Below, piece after piece: positions 49,631 to 57,366 of a DNA stretch of 64,000 nucleotides. The DNA is taken from assembly GCA_015069465.1 (NCBI GenBank), contig SVIO01000005.1, positions 45,346 through 109,345 of the forward strand, in the 5' to 3' direction. Position 1 is the stretch's first letter, and every line of letters begins with the position of its first letter. Under the pieces are notes generated by a model, which saw only the letters and a program-made list of their open reading frames with translations, was not told where the DNA came from and ran no database searches. Source of the stretch: Clostridiales bacterium (GTDB lineage Bacteria; Bacillota; Clostridia; Christensenellales; Borkfalkiaceae). Both the position numbers and the translations under genes were made by a program.

Positions 49631-50803
49631 TTATCCTTTAAGTCCTTTTACAAATCGAGCAATTCTTTCGGTCGCTTCAACTAAGTTTTTCATTGAATAA
49701 GCATAAGAACATCTTACATAATATTTACCGAACTCACCAAAGGCATCGCCCGGAACAACTGCAACCTTTTCTTGCTGTAAAAGTCTTGTTGCAAACTCCT
49801 CACCTGTAAGCCCTGTTTCTTTGACCGATGGGAATATGTAGAACGAACCTTTTGGCTCAAAACATTTTAGCCCCATATCCAAGAAGGTTTTATGCATAAA
49901 CTTTCTTCGCCTGTCATACTCGTTACGCATTTCTTTTATGTCTTTATATCCGTTAAGTTTGCCCTTTTTAAGCCCTTCAAGTGCTGCGTATTGCGAGAAT
50001 ATTGGTGCACATATTATTGCGTATTGGTGAATTTTTAGCATTGTGTCAAGTATAGGCTTTGGTGCGCAAGTATATCCCACTCTCCAGCCAGTCATGGCAA
50101 ACGCCTTACTAAACCCACTGATTAGCACCACTCTACCCCTAAGTTCTTCTACGCTTGCAATAGAAAAATGTTCTTTTCCATAAGTAAGTTCTGCATAAAT
50201 TTCATCGCTTACAACTAATAAATCATGTTCGATTATAAATGGTACGATTTTATCTATAAATTCTTTTTCCATAATGCCACCCGTTGGGTTGTTTGGGTAT
50301 GGAAAGATTAAAATTTTGCTCTTTTTTGTTATAACTTTTTCTAAGTTTTCTTTAGTTAATTTAAAACCGTTTTCGCCGTCACAAGGCACAGAAACAGCCA
50401 CGCCACCATTTATTTCGACGCAAGGTTTATAAGAAACGTAACTTGGGTCTGGAACAAGCACTTCGTCGCCAGAGTTTATGGTTGCACGCAAAACTAGGTC
50501 AATCGCTTCGCTTGCTCCCACCGTTATCATGGTGTCGTCAACTGAATAATTAACCTTATAATTACACCTTAAATAATCAACAATTTCTTGCCTTAATGAA
50601 ACAAGACCTTTGTTAGAAGTATATTGGGTGTACCCCTTTTTAATAGTTTGGATACCTGCTTCTCTAATATCCCAAGGGGTTATAAAGTCAGGCTCGCCAA
50701 CGCCCAAAGAAATAACGTCCTTTCTTTCGCTGACTATATCAAAAAACTTTCTTATGCCCGACGGTTTTAACTTTTTTGCTTTATCGCTTAAAAAATCTCT
50801 CAT
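49631..50803 (-). CDS. Class I/II pyridoxal phosphate aminotransferase
   Basis: 390 residues of fold type I. The PLP lysine lies in SGFSKAFAMTGWRVGY, and the conserved YPNNPTGG and YVRCSYAYS (with the substrate-binding Arg) are present. The N-terminus (DFLSDKAKKLKPSGIRKFFDIVSERKDVISLGVGEPDF) matches the PatA/aromatic aminotransferase group of Firmicutes. The amino donor and substrate cannot be set from sequence. It overlaps the Lrp-family regulator by four bases; Lrp regulators often control such amino-acid genes. Confidence 0.95.
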   Translation of the reverse strand: MRDFLSDKAKKLKPSGIRKFFDIVSERKDVISLGVGEPDFITPWDIREAGIQTIKKGYTQYTSNKGLVSLRQEIVDYLRCNYKVNYSVDDTMITVGASEAIDLVLRATINSGDEVLVPDPSYVSYKPCVEINGGVAVSVPCDGENGFKLTKENLEKVITKKSKILIFPYPNNPTGGIMEKEFIDKIVPFIIEHDLLVVSDEIYAELTYGKEHFSIASVEELRGRVVLISGFSKAFAMTGWRVGYTCAPKPILDTMLKIHQYAIICAPIFSQYAALEGLKKGKLNGYKDIKEMRNEYDRRRKFMHKTFLDMGLKCFEPKGSFYIFPSVKETGLTGEEFATRLLQQEKVAVVPGDAFGEFGKYYVRCSYAYSMKNLVEATERIARFVKGLKG

Positions 50804-51297
50804 GCTTGAATTATCTGTCTTTCATGTTCCTTATTTGGATTAGTTATGTGCCCTTCGATTTTATACTTTTTAAGAATAAAATGAGTTTGCACACTTGCAA
50901 TGCCATCGATAATTGAAAGTTTTTCAGAAACGAACATTGCAATGTCAGTAATATTTTTACCTTCTACAAAAATTGCAAGGTCAAATCCACCACTCATAAG
51001 ATATAAACTTTGAACTTCTTTAAATGAATAAATTTCTTCGGCATAACTATCAAAGCCCTTTAACTTTTGTGGCGCAACCTTAACTTCTATAAGCGCTTGA
51101 ACCTTTCTATTTTCTTGGTCCATGGCTTCGGTGTTTATAATTGCAGAATACTTAGTGATAACGCCACTTTCTTCAAGTTCACAAACAGCCTTTTCAACTT
51201 GGGCTATAGTTTCGCCTGTGATTGAAGCAAGTTGACTGAAAGTATATCTTGCGTTCTCGCTTAATAGTTCAACAAGTTGATTTTTTAAGTCCTTCAT
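50800..51297 (-). CDS. Lrp/AsnC-family transcriptional regulator
   Basis: 165 residues. The N-terminal HTH (about 1-60) has ENARYTFSQLASITGETIAQVEKAVCELEESGVITKYSAIIN, and a RAM ligand-sensing domain follows (VQALIEVKVAPQKLKGFDSYAEEIYSF ... GGFDLAIFVEGKNITDIAMFVSEKL). It is probably amino-acid responsive and autoregulatory, controlling the aminotransferase and glf downstream. The ATG is preceded by AGGAGATATA. Its promoter at 51334-51362 faces a divergent promoter only 10 bp away. Confidence 0.94.
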   Translation of the reverse strand: MKDLKNQLVELLSENARYTFSQLASITGETIAQVEKAVCELEESGVITKYSAIINTEAMDQENRKVQALIEVKVAPQKLKGFDSYAEEIYSFKEVQSLYLMSGGFDLAIFVEGKNITDIAMFVSEKLSIIDGIASVQTHFILKKYKIEGHITNPNKEHERQIIQA

Positions 51298-51333
51298 TTA
51301 TATCTCCTAAATTTAAACATAATAATTTATTCT

Positions 51334-51362
51334 ATTTTACATATTTTTATAACATTTGTCAA
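51334..51362 (-). promoter_or_regulatory. Sigma-A promoter of the lrp-aminotransferase-glf operon
   Basis: Minus-strand TTGACA (51362-51357), 17 bp, TAAAAT (51339-51334). Confidence 0.75.
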
Positions 51363-51372
51363 TACAATAAGT

Positions 51373-51401
51373 TTGATTTTCTTTTTTTATTATGTTACAA
51401 T
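51373..51401 (+). promoter_or_regulatory. Sigma-A promoter of the 86-residue protein gene
   Basis: TTGATT (51373-51378), 17 bp, TACAAT (51396-51401) with TATGT before the -10. The hexamers and the bases before the -10 equal those of the promoter at 19545-19573. The -35 boxes of this and the lrp promoter are 10 bp apart. Confidence 0.65.
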
Positions 51402-51421
51402 TATTTTGCTAAGGAGTTGTT

Positions 51422-51682
51422 ATGGTTAGAATTTGGGCAAAAGTTATGAAAAAAGACAAAATTTTAAGTCAATATATGTTTGAAAGGCAAGAAAATATAG
51501 ACTATTCTGAGTTTTTTGACTATTTAAAAGAGATTTGCGAAAATCTTGATATCGCTACCCCCGTTTTAATAAAAAACCATCTATTTAACTTTGCCAAATA
51601 CAACAACGTTCGCTTCACACAAAGCGATTTTGTTGAACAAATTTCTTTTGACAAACTCGTTTTAGAAAACGCACTTATTTAG
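51422..51682 (+). CDS. Small soluble protein of unknown function
   Basis: 86 residues, helical and charged (MVRIWAKVMKKDKILSQY start, then YSEFFDYLKEICENLDIATPVLIKNHLFNFAKYNNVRF and a C-terminal SFDKLVLENALI). The pattern is like small clostridial proteins of unknown function. The coding call rests on an AAGGAG ribosome site six bases before the ATG and a clear promoter upstream. It is divergent from the lrp operon. Confidence 0.7.
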   Translation: MVRIWAKVMKKDKILSQYMFERQENIDYSEFFDYLKEICENLDIATPVLIKNHLFNFAKYNNVRFTQSDFVEQISFDKLVLENALI

Positions 51683-51742
51683 TCTATTTCTTGTATAAAA
51701 TTTTTCCTTTTGCATATACTTTATGTAAAAGGGGGAAATTTT

Positions 51743-51958
51743 ATGAAGATTACAACAATTATAGCATTTACGCTTGTAATTATCGGTGCTCTCGTATGGC
51801 TACTTATTGGATTATTTAACTTTAACTTAGTTGCAATGATTTTCGGTAGTGGCGCAGGCGCTGTTATTTCACGCATTATCTATTCTTTGGTTGGAATTTC
51901 AGGATTATGGCTAATCTTTTATTGGATTGCTTATAACCCATTTAGAAATTTAGACTAA
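51743..51958 (+). CDS. DUF378 small membrane protein
   Basis: 71 residues from the ATG at 51743 with AGGGGG upstream. Two helices, ITTIIAFTLVIIGALVWLLIGLF and YSLVGISGLWLIFYWIAY, are joined by NFNLVAMIFGSGAG...SRIIYSL. This is the DUF378 layout (I-x-IIGALNWGLVGLFNFdLVA...R-x-IY-x-LVGLAG). Function unknown. It is followed by a strong terminator. Confidence 0.9.
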   Translation: MKITTIIAFTLVIIGALVWLLIGLFNFNLVAMIFGSGAGAVISRIIYSLVGISGLWLIFYWIAYNPFRNLD

Positions 51959-51964
51959 CTTAAA

Positions 51965-52001
51965 AAATTTCCCCCTTGCTCGTTTGCAAGGGGGATTTTA
52001 T
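51965..52001. terminator. Bidirectional terminator between DUF378 and queT
   Basis: CCCCCTTGC and GCAAGGGGG form a 9-bp stem (51971-51979 with 51986-51994), extended by flanking A/T pairs, between convergent stops at 51958 and 52012. Confidence 0.85.
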
Positions 52002-52011
52002 TTGACTTTTT

Positions 52012-52515
52012 TTATTTAATATTGTTTTTTTCCATATTCTTTTTTACTGCCAAATATAAGGGCGTTCCAAAACCATAAATGCTTATGCTTTGACTTATAA
52101 GCAAAAACAACACTTGAATCATATACACGTATTCTATAGCACCATAAATAACTATCCAAAGCACCGGCAAGAAAAAGGCGTTTAAGATAACGGGGAAAAA
52201 GCCACCGATTAAAACTTTTAACAAGGTGCTTTTAACAAGTTTTCCTGTAATATATGTTAATATTGCACTAACCAAAGTTATAACGCTACCTAAAATTATG
52301 TCTAGCAACATACAGCCTGAAATTAGGTTAGAAAGCATACACCCAACAAATAATGCAGGCACTGCTTCTATAAAAAATAGTGGCAAAATGGTTAAGGCTT
52401 CGCTTAGCCTAAACTGAATTGCACCACTTGCAACAGGCAAAGTTAAGAGTGATAAAACTACATAAAGCCCAGCGATAAGCCCTGCTCTAACTATAATTTT
52501 TGTAGTATTTGGCAT
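52012..52515 (-). CDS. queT: QueT-family queuosine precursor ECF transporter substrate-binding subunit
   Basis: 167 residues from the ATG at 52515, preceded by AAGGAGA at seven bases. About five to six helices are present. The family motif AGLIAGLYVVLSLLTLPVASGAIQFRLSEALTILPLFF lies at the N-terminus, and GCMLSNLISG and FGTPLYLAVKKN later. QueT is the S component of an energy-coupling factor transporter that imports preQ0/preQ1 or related queuosine precursors. A preQ1-I-like riboswitch at 52596-52632 upstream supports the assignment. The ECF module genes are not in this window. Confidence 0.94.
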   Translation of the reverse strand: MPNTTKIIVRAGLIAGLYVVLSLLTLPVASGAIQFRLSEALTILPLFFIEAVPALFVGCMLSNLISGCMLLDIILGSVITLVSAILTYITGKLVKSTLLKVLIGGFFPVILNAFFLPVLWIVIYGAIEYVYMIQVLFLLISQSISIYGFGTPLYLAVKKNMEKNNIK

Positions 52516-52595
52516 AAAAAAATCTCCTTTTTGGGACAAGTTTTTACCACCGAAAAAAGAGAGTTCATCTTAATAAAAAAGATATTCTATCATAA

Positions 52596-52632
52596 TCGGT
52601 TGTTTTATAGAAGTGTTGTCCGAAAACCTTCT
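52596..52632 (-). promoter_or_regulatory. preQ1-I-like riboswitch aptamer
   Basis: Minus-strand RNA: stem AGAAG/CUUCU encloses a 14-base loop containing UCGG and ACAACA, followed by the A-rich tail AUAAAACAA and CCGA. The CCGA can pair with the loop UCGG to form the H-type pseudoknot of class I preQ1 riboswitches (stem, loop, A-rich tail, pseudoknot strand). The size of about 37 nt fits. It starts one or two bases after the inferred transcription start and lies upstream of queT, the expected target. The expression platform is less clear: a weak GATA/TATC hairpin followed by TTTTTT lies at 52571-52588. Confidence 0.75.
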
Positions 52633-52639
52633 TGATTTT

Positions 52640-52668
52640 ATTATATAAAACTTTTTTTGTTTTGACAA
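52640..52668 (-). promoter_or_regulatory. Sigma-A promoter of queT
   Basis: Minus-strand TTGTCA (52668-52663), 17 bp, TATAAT (52645-52640), placing the transcript start at about 52633, at the aptamer. Confidence 0.75.
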
Positions 52669-52761
52669 ATAATTTTTAAGGCATAAGCATAATTTTTATT
52701 TTACTTTACAAATTTTTTTAGGTGTGATAAACTAATTATAATAACTTTAAGGAAGTTTTTG

Positions 52762-53427
52762 ATGAAAAACAAAATTTTTACCACGCTTTTTGGCATTGCC
52801 GTTTTCTTTTTTATTTTATCCTTTTCAATTGCTCTGCCAATTTACTTAAGGTTTTTTTATTATCTTCATATAAACGGACTTTCCTTGCCACAAAAAATAG
52901 GATATTCTTATGAACAAATAAAGTGTGCTTATGATGAAGTTTTAAACTATTTAACCCTTCCAAACATGCCGTTTGGAACGGGCGTTTTTGCTTTTACAAA
53001 AAGTGGGGCTGAACATTTTGCCGACTGCAAGGTTTTATTCAATATTAACCTTATCGCACTTATACTTAGCACCATTACAATAATTGCCACCTTTATACTT
53101 ATTAAACTAAAAAAAATAAAACTTTGCCGTCCGTTTAATATGAACGTGGCGTTTATTTCAGCCGTTAGTATTTTTCTTCTAATTTTTGCTGTTGCAATTT
53201 TTGTTATGATTGATTTTTCATCGGCGTTTACCACCTTTCATCACATATTTTTCCCAAACAAAACCAATTGGGTTTTTGACCCTAACGAAATGGAAATTAT
53301 TTTGGCACTTCCCGAGCAATTTTTCTTAAACTGCGCCATTTTAATAGGCTCAAGCATATTTATTTTTTGCCTTTCAATAATAATTTATCAACTTGTTAAA
53401 AGAAAGAAATTTTATTCTAAAAAATAA
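52762..53427 (+). CDS. TIGR01906/DUF1461 family integral membrane protein
   Basis: 221 residues from the ATG at 52762 with AAGGA eight bases upstream. Four helices lie at about 5-30, 92-115, 128-150 and 188-212. The first extracytoplasmic loop has GYSYEQIKCAYDEVLNYLTLPNMPFGTGVFAFTKSGAEHFADCK, and the later FTTFHHIFFPNKTNWVFDPNEMEIILALPEQFFLNCA is the most typical block of this family (fHhifF.n..W.fdp..d.ii..lP..fF). Function unknown. Confidence 0.9.
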   Translation: MKNKIFTTLFGIAVFFFILSFSIALPIYLRFFYYLHINGLSLPQKIGYSYEQIKCAYDEVLNYLTLPNMPFGTGVFAFTKSGAEHFADCKVLFNINLIALILSTITIIATFILIKLKKIKLCRPFNMNVAFISAVSIFLLIFAVAIFVMIDFSSAFTTFHHIFFPNKTNWVFDPNEMEIILALPEQFFLNCAILIGSSIFIFCLSIIIYQLVKRKKFYSKK

Positions 53428-53440
53428 TAACTTATAAATA

Positions 53441-53474
53441 AACCCCCCAAAGCCAATGGCTTTGGGGGGTTTGC
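53441..53474. terminator. Bidirectional terminator between the DUF1461 gene and the coat gene
   Basis: A 14-bp stem AACCCCCCAAAGCC/GGCTTTGGGGGGTT with a three-base loop. One of the strongest hairpins in the window. Confidence 0.85.
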
Positions 53475-53481
53475 TTATAAA

Positions 53482-53769
53482 CTAACTAAGTTGTGATTTT
53501 ACCTTAGAAAATTTGTTTTTGTGTTCTGATAGAACAGTTTGTGGTGCTGACTCAACTTGATAATAACCGAGTTCTGTCATTTCTAAAAACACCTTGTTTT
53601 GGTCATCAGCAGAAGTTTTCATATGCTCTTTAATAAGTGTTCTAAAACCCTTAGAGCAACCTTCCGTGATGGCTAAAGAATAAATTTTAACCAAACTTTT
53701 TTCTAAGTTAAGCATGTCTTGAAGACTATCTTTTTCGTTAAGTGTGATATCTGCTTTATATTCGCTCAT
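53482..53769 (-). CDS. Spore coat protein, CotF-type
   Basis: 95 residues, helical, of the Coat_F ferritin-like type. KDSLQDMLNLEKSLVKIYSLAITEGCSKGFRTLIKEHMKTSADDQNKVFLEMTELGYYQVESAP carries the family's two-helix pattern with the closing G-(W/Y)-Y. The gene is 15 bases after a smaller relative (53785-53982) and belongs to the sporulation island, so expression is likely late in the mother cell. A sporulation promoter could not be placed with confidence. Confidence 0.85.
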   Translation of the reverse strand: MSEYKADITLNEKDSLQDMLNLEKSLVKIYSLAITEGCSKGFRTLIKEHMKTSADDQNKVFLEMTELGYYQVESAPQTVLSEHKNKFSKVKSQLS

Positions 53770-53784
53770 TTTTTTCTCCCCCTA

Positions 53785-53982
53785 TTATAATAAATCAAAA
53801 AGTGCGTTAAATCTTTTTTCGTGATTATCGGCAATCTTAGAAAATTCTTCTGCTAACTTTTGGTTTGTTAGTGTTCTTGAATAAAGTCTTGCTTTTTTGC
53901 ACGCACTTTCTTCCATTGTGAGTAGGTCAGAAATAAGCGTTGCTTCTTTTGTTGTAAGCATATTATTATTGTTATTTGTCAT
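53785..53982 (-). CDS. Small CotF-like spore coat protein
   Basis: 65 residues: an Asn-rich start (MTNNNNNMLTTKEATLISDLL) followed by LTMEESACKKARLYSRTLTNQKLAEEFSKIADNHEKRFNALFDLL, a helical hairpin like the first half of a Coat_F/ferritin-like domain. AAGGAG precedes the ATG. It is paired with the 95-residue coat gene downstream. The two are distinct in sequence, and the pair may form the complete helical bundle between them. Confidence 0.75.
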   Translation of the reverse strand: MTNNNNNMLTTKEATLISDLLTMEESACKKARLYSRTLTNQKLAEEFSKIADNHEKRFNALFDLL

Positions 53983-54045
53983 AATTTTTCTCCTTTTTTA
54001 TATTTTAATTTTGCACTTTATCAGCCGTTTTGCTTTGACAGAGCC

Positions 54046-55956
54046 TTACATTAAATATGCGCCTTCGGTTCCTTCAACGACTTTAAACATTTCAACTTGT
54101 CTACCATTATTAGCATCAATATAGACATAATAAGTTTGTCCATCGAACTCGCCGAAAAACTCATAACATAATTTTTCGCTAGTGTTTCCAACAGGAACAA
54201 CCACAAGCCTTGCACCCTTGATTTGCATGTCATCAAACACGCTCTTTTTTGCTTGGCTTTGGCTTAAACTTGCACTTGAAAGGCTTCTAGTTGTGTGGTT
54301 AGTATAATAACTTTTTGCTTCTATACCTATAACTTTGCCCGTCTCAGCACACACCCTAACCTTAACTAAGTCTGGGTATAAAATTATGCCGTTTTGAGTT
54401 TTTGCAAAGTTAAAAGTATAAACGTTGTTCGAAATATTCATCCACACTTCTTGCATATCCGTTAGCCCCATATTCGACAAAAACTGTTCGGCATTTTCTA
54501 TTGCCGTGTCTTCATCAACTATGGCGCTTTCACAACTGCCTGCCATAGAAAACATTATAAGTTTGCCATCGTTTTTACTTATTTGTGCATAAAGCAGGCT
54601 GTCATCAACTTCTGCTTGGATATTATAGCAAACTATATCGCCGTCAGTTTGCCCACTAGATTTAATGTTCTTTAGGTCGTAACCTTTGAAAATTTTAATA
54701 AAGTTTTCTTTTGCAATATCAAAAGTTACTTGTTCTTTTGACAAGCCTTTTATAGCCCTTTGGTCTTGTCCGTCAGAAAATGGTCCGTCATAAATAAGTT
54801 CTGGATACTCTACCGAAAGGTTTTGAAGTTTTGTAAAGCCTTCTATAAGAATATCCCCACTTTTTGCCTTTGCTAAACTAGAGAAAGAATAATTTCCGTT
54901 TGTTTCTTTCATCATTTGTTGCAAGGCGTTTTTAAGTTCAAGGTTAGCGCTGTATAAACTTTGTAAGTTTTGCTTGTCAACACTAGTCAAGGGTTGGCCG
55001 TTAATAAGTTTATTAACCAGATATTTAGAATAATCGCCTATTTGGTTAATTAGTTTTGTTGTATAATACTTGCTTTCATCGTGAAGTGGTAATTGCTGAA
55101 TATCGTTTTCAGCAAGTTCGCTGTTGATTGCAGTGTCAATTAGATATTGTTCAACAGCCATAGCATCTTTACTTGCAAGCGCCTTTGATAAATTAAGGTC
55201 TATATTATCAACTTGCTCTACCGTGTCGTAGAAAGATTTTTGATAAGAAAGTTCCATTAAATTATCAGTTGTAGTTGGCATTAAAAGTGAAAATGTTAAA
55301 ACTGATGCCAAAACGAGCGTTGCCACACCGAGCGAGATAACGGCAGCAAGCCAGCCACCATATCCCTTGTTTTCATCTCTTCTCTTTTGCCTTTCCCTTT
55401 TTCTTTGTTTTCTTTCTTGTGTTTTTTGAAGTTTTGCTTGCCTTCTTGCCTTTCTTTCGGCATCTTTTCTTTCCCTTTTTTCTTGTTTAGTTTGGCTTTT
55501 TAACATTTGCCTTTTCTCAAGCCTTTCTTTTTTAAGGGCTTCTCTTTTTTCCTTTCTTTCTTGTTTTCTTCTTTGTTTATCCCTTAAAAGTGTCATCTTA
55601 GCCTTTTGTTTTTCGGCTTTTTTATGCGCTTTAATTTTGGCAAGTTCAATTCTTTTTTGAGCATTTGCTTTTTGTTTTTCTGCCCTAACTTTCTCACGCT
55701 CTAACTTTTTTTGCTCTTTTATTTCAAGTCTTTTTCTTCTTTTTTGCTCTTTTTGTTTTTTAAGTTCCATCTTTCTTTGATGTTTTTGAGCCTTTAATTG
55801 TTCTTTATTAGACATTTGTTGTCTTTCATTAGTTTTATTTTCTTGACTTGGTGAATTACTCATATCTTTTTTGTTAGCCTTTTTATTTTTTTGGCTTTTA
55901 TTAACTAGTTTTGCTTTTTCTGCTTTTTCTACTGCGTTATTTTTCTTTTTTTCCAT
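54046..55956 (-). CDS. ypeB: Germination protein YpeB with a long basic N-terminal extension
   Basis: 636 residues. Residues about 205-636 are YpeB: a membrane anchor (GGWLAAVISLGVATLVLASVLTFSLLM), the helical YpeB region (LMELSYQKSFYDTVEQVDNIDLNLSKALAS...), then PepSY-like repeats (MAGSCESAIVDEDTAIENAEQFLSNMG; QSQAKKSVFDDMQIKGARLVVV). YpeB stabilises and localises the cortex lytic enzyme SleB, whose gene lies immediately upstream. Residues 1-200 are extraordinary: almost only Lys, Arg, Glu and Gln, likely one long charged helix on the cytoplasmic side. Ordinary YpeB is about 450 residues without this. GGGGG precedes the ATG. Confidence 0.92.
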   Translation of the reverse strand: MEKKKNNAVEKAEKAKLVNKSQKNKKANKKDMSNSPSQENKTNERQQMSNKEQLKAQKHQRKMELKKQKEQKRRKRLEIKEQKKLEREKVRAEKQKANAQKRIELAKIKAHKKAEKQKAKMTLLRDKQRRKQERKEKREALKKERLEKRQMLKSQTKQEKRERKDAERKARRQAKLQKTQERKQRKRERQKRRDENKGYGGWLAAVISLGVATLVLASVLTFSLLMPTTTDNLMELSYQKSFYDTVEQVDNIDLNLSKALASKDAMAVEQYLIDTAINSELAENDIQQLPLHDESKYYTTKLINQIGDYSKYLVNKLINGQPLTSVDKQNLQSLYSANLELKNALQQMMKETNGNYSFSSLAKAKSGDILIEGFTKLQNLSVEYPELIYDGPFSDGQDQRAIKGLSKEQVTFDIAKENFIKIFKGYDLKNIKSSGQTDGDIVCYNIQAEVDDSLLYAQISKNDGKLIMFSMAGSCESAIVDEDTAIENAEQFLSNMGLTDMQEVWMNISNNVYTFNFAKTQNGIILYPDLVKVRVCAETGKVIGIEAKSYYTNHTTRSLSSASLSQSQAKKSVFDDMQIKGARLVVVPVGNTSEKLCYEFFGEFDGQTYYVYIDANNGRQVEMFKVVEGTEGAYLM

Positions 55957-55965
55957 AATTCCCCC

Positions 55966-56664
55966 TTAAATTGCAAAAACGTGATTACCGATTGTCGTTA
56001 TGGTTTTTCTAGAAAAAATCCACTGGCTTGTAGCCGTTGATGGATTATAATAATATAATGAACCATAAGAAGGGTCCCATCCGTTTAGAGCGTCTTGTGC
56101 TGCCTTTTTAGCCGTTGCATTTGGCGTTAAGTTAATTTGTCCGTCTTCTACAGCAGTGAAGGCATATCTTTGATAAATTACACCAGCCATAGTGTTTGGG
56201 AAAGAGGCGCTTTTAATTCTATTAAGCACCACTGCCCCCACAGCCACTTGACCTACATAACTTTCACCCCTTGCTTCGCCATAAATAAGCCTTGCAAGAA
56301 GCATTAAGTCTGAATCGCTATAAGAACCAGAACTACTCTCTCCACTCGCCGTAGAACTTATACCAAGCGCTTTAAGAGTGTTTTTACCAACAATTCCGTC
56401 AACCTTAAGTCCGTTTTTCCTTTGAAAGTATTTTACTGCTTCTTTTGTCTTAGCCCCAAAAATTCCGTCTACCGAACCTTTATAATAGCCCCAATTTTTA
56501 AGTTTGCGTTGGATTGTTTTTACTGTTGCGCCAGTGCTTCCCTGCGTGATTACTGCTGCATAAGAAACATGCTCTACGCTTTTTGTGGGCGAACTTGCAC
56601 CAGCAAAAATTCCAATAGACAAAATCATAAGCGCAAGCATCGTTACCTTAAAAAATTTTTTCAT
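55966..56664 (-). CDS. sleB: Spore cortex-lytic enzyme SleB
   Basis: 232 residues. A signal peptide (KKFFKVTMLALMILSIGIFAGA) precedes a peptidoglycan-binding domain, about 40-100 (GATVKTIQRKLKNWGYYKGSVDGIFGAKTKEAVKYFQRKNGL). The hydrolase_2 catalytic domain follows, about 118-232 (SDLMLLARLIYGEARGESYVGQVAVGAVVLNRIKS..., ending FSRKTITTIGNHVFAI), with the catalytic Glu in GEARGE. It degrades cortex peptidoglycan as a lytic transglycosylase on germination. It sits between spoIIR (two bases) and ypeB (ten bases). Confidence 0.97.
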   Translation of the reverse strand: MKKFFKVTMLALMILSIGIFAGASSPTKSVEHVSYAAVITQGSTGATVKTIQRKLKNWGYYKGSVDGIFGAKTKEAVKYFQRKNGLKVDGIVGKNTLKALGISSTASGESSSGSYSDSDLMLLARLIYGEARGESYVGQVAVGAVVLNRIKSASFPNTMAGVIYQRYAFTAVEDGQINLTPNATAKKAAQDALNGWDPSYGSLYYYNPSTATSQWIFSRKTITTIGNHVFAI

Positions 56665-56665
56665 A

Positions 56666-57196
56666 TCATTTCTCCTTTTTAAAAAAGTCGTTTATAATAT
56701 CTAAAATCTTACTTCTATATTGATAACTTTGACTTTCATCTGTAAAACATAATGGTGGATATACCACGCACCACCAATTATCCCCCTTTGCGCTTCCAAG
56801 TTCTATTATAAGAGCATCATAAAAACCACCATCTAGTTTAACCCCATCATATTTGCGAGTGGGAAATTGCTCGTTTTTTATGCTTGCCTTAACCGAATAA
56901 TTAAAGCCGTTTTTTCTAAGCACCTTTTCGCCCACTTTTTCTAAATTAGTTAAATTTTTTTCAAGCATATCTTGGGCTTTTTGCTTTGTATTGCAATTTG
57001 CAATATATGGCGTTAAAAATTTTACAATTTCATCTTTTACCAAATATTTAACTTGTTGGTCGCACTCAAGGTTAGAGTTGGCACGAATATGTATCCTAAG
57101 ATACTCTTTGTGCGTTTCAGCCTGATAAGACCATAGACCTATTCCCGACAAAACTATTATGCCGATAATTAAAAAACTTATGCACACTTTTTTCAT
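56666..57196 (-). CDS. spoIIR: Stage II sporulation protein R
   Basis: 176 residues from the ATG at 57196, with AAAGGA upstream; a GTG two codons earlier is less well placed. A signal peptide/anchor (MKKVCISFLIIGIIVLSGIGLWSY) precedes the SpoIIR core: YLRIHIRANSNLECDQQVKYLVKDEIVKFLTPYI and LDGGFYDALIIELGSAKGDNWWCVVYPPLCF. SpoIIR is the forespore signal that triggers SpoIIGA processing of pro-sigma-E in the mother cell. The grouping of spoIIR with sleB-ypeB ties forespore signalling and germination genes in one operon, an arrangement not found in Bacillus. Confidence 0.96.
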   Translation of the reverse strand: MKKVCISFLIIGIIVLSGIGLWSYQAETHKEYLRIHIRANSNLECDQQVKYLVKDEIVKFLTPYIANCNTKQKAQDMLEKNLTNLEKVGEKVLRKNGFNYSVKASIKNEQFPTRKYDGVKLDGGFYDALIIELGSAKGDNWWCVVYPPLCFTDESQSYQYRSKILDIINDFFKKEK

Positions 57197-57320
57197 AATC
57201 ACATTTCCTTTATCTATTTAATGATATATTTATTGACATATATTTTAATTTTCATACTTTAATAAAAAACTTTAAAATAAAGGCTGTGTTACAAAAAAGC
57301 AGATAATGTGCAAAATAAAA

Positions 57321-57344
57321 AAGCCAAAGTTCTAACTTTGACTT
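57321..57344 (-). terminator. Intrinsic terminator after ispE
   Basis: On the minus strand AAGTCAAAGT pairs with ACTTTGGCTT (one G-U) around a four-base loop and is followed by TTTTTTATTTTG. The G-U pair becomes a mismatch on the plus strand, so it acts on ispE transcripts. Confidence 0.8.
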
Positions 57345-57366
57345 TTTGTTTTTATAAATCATCTCG

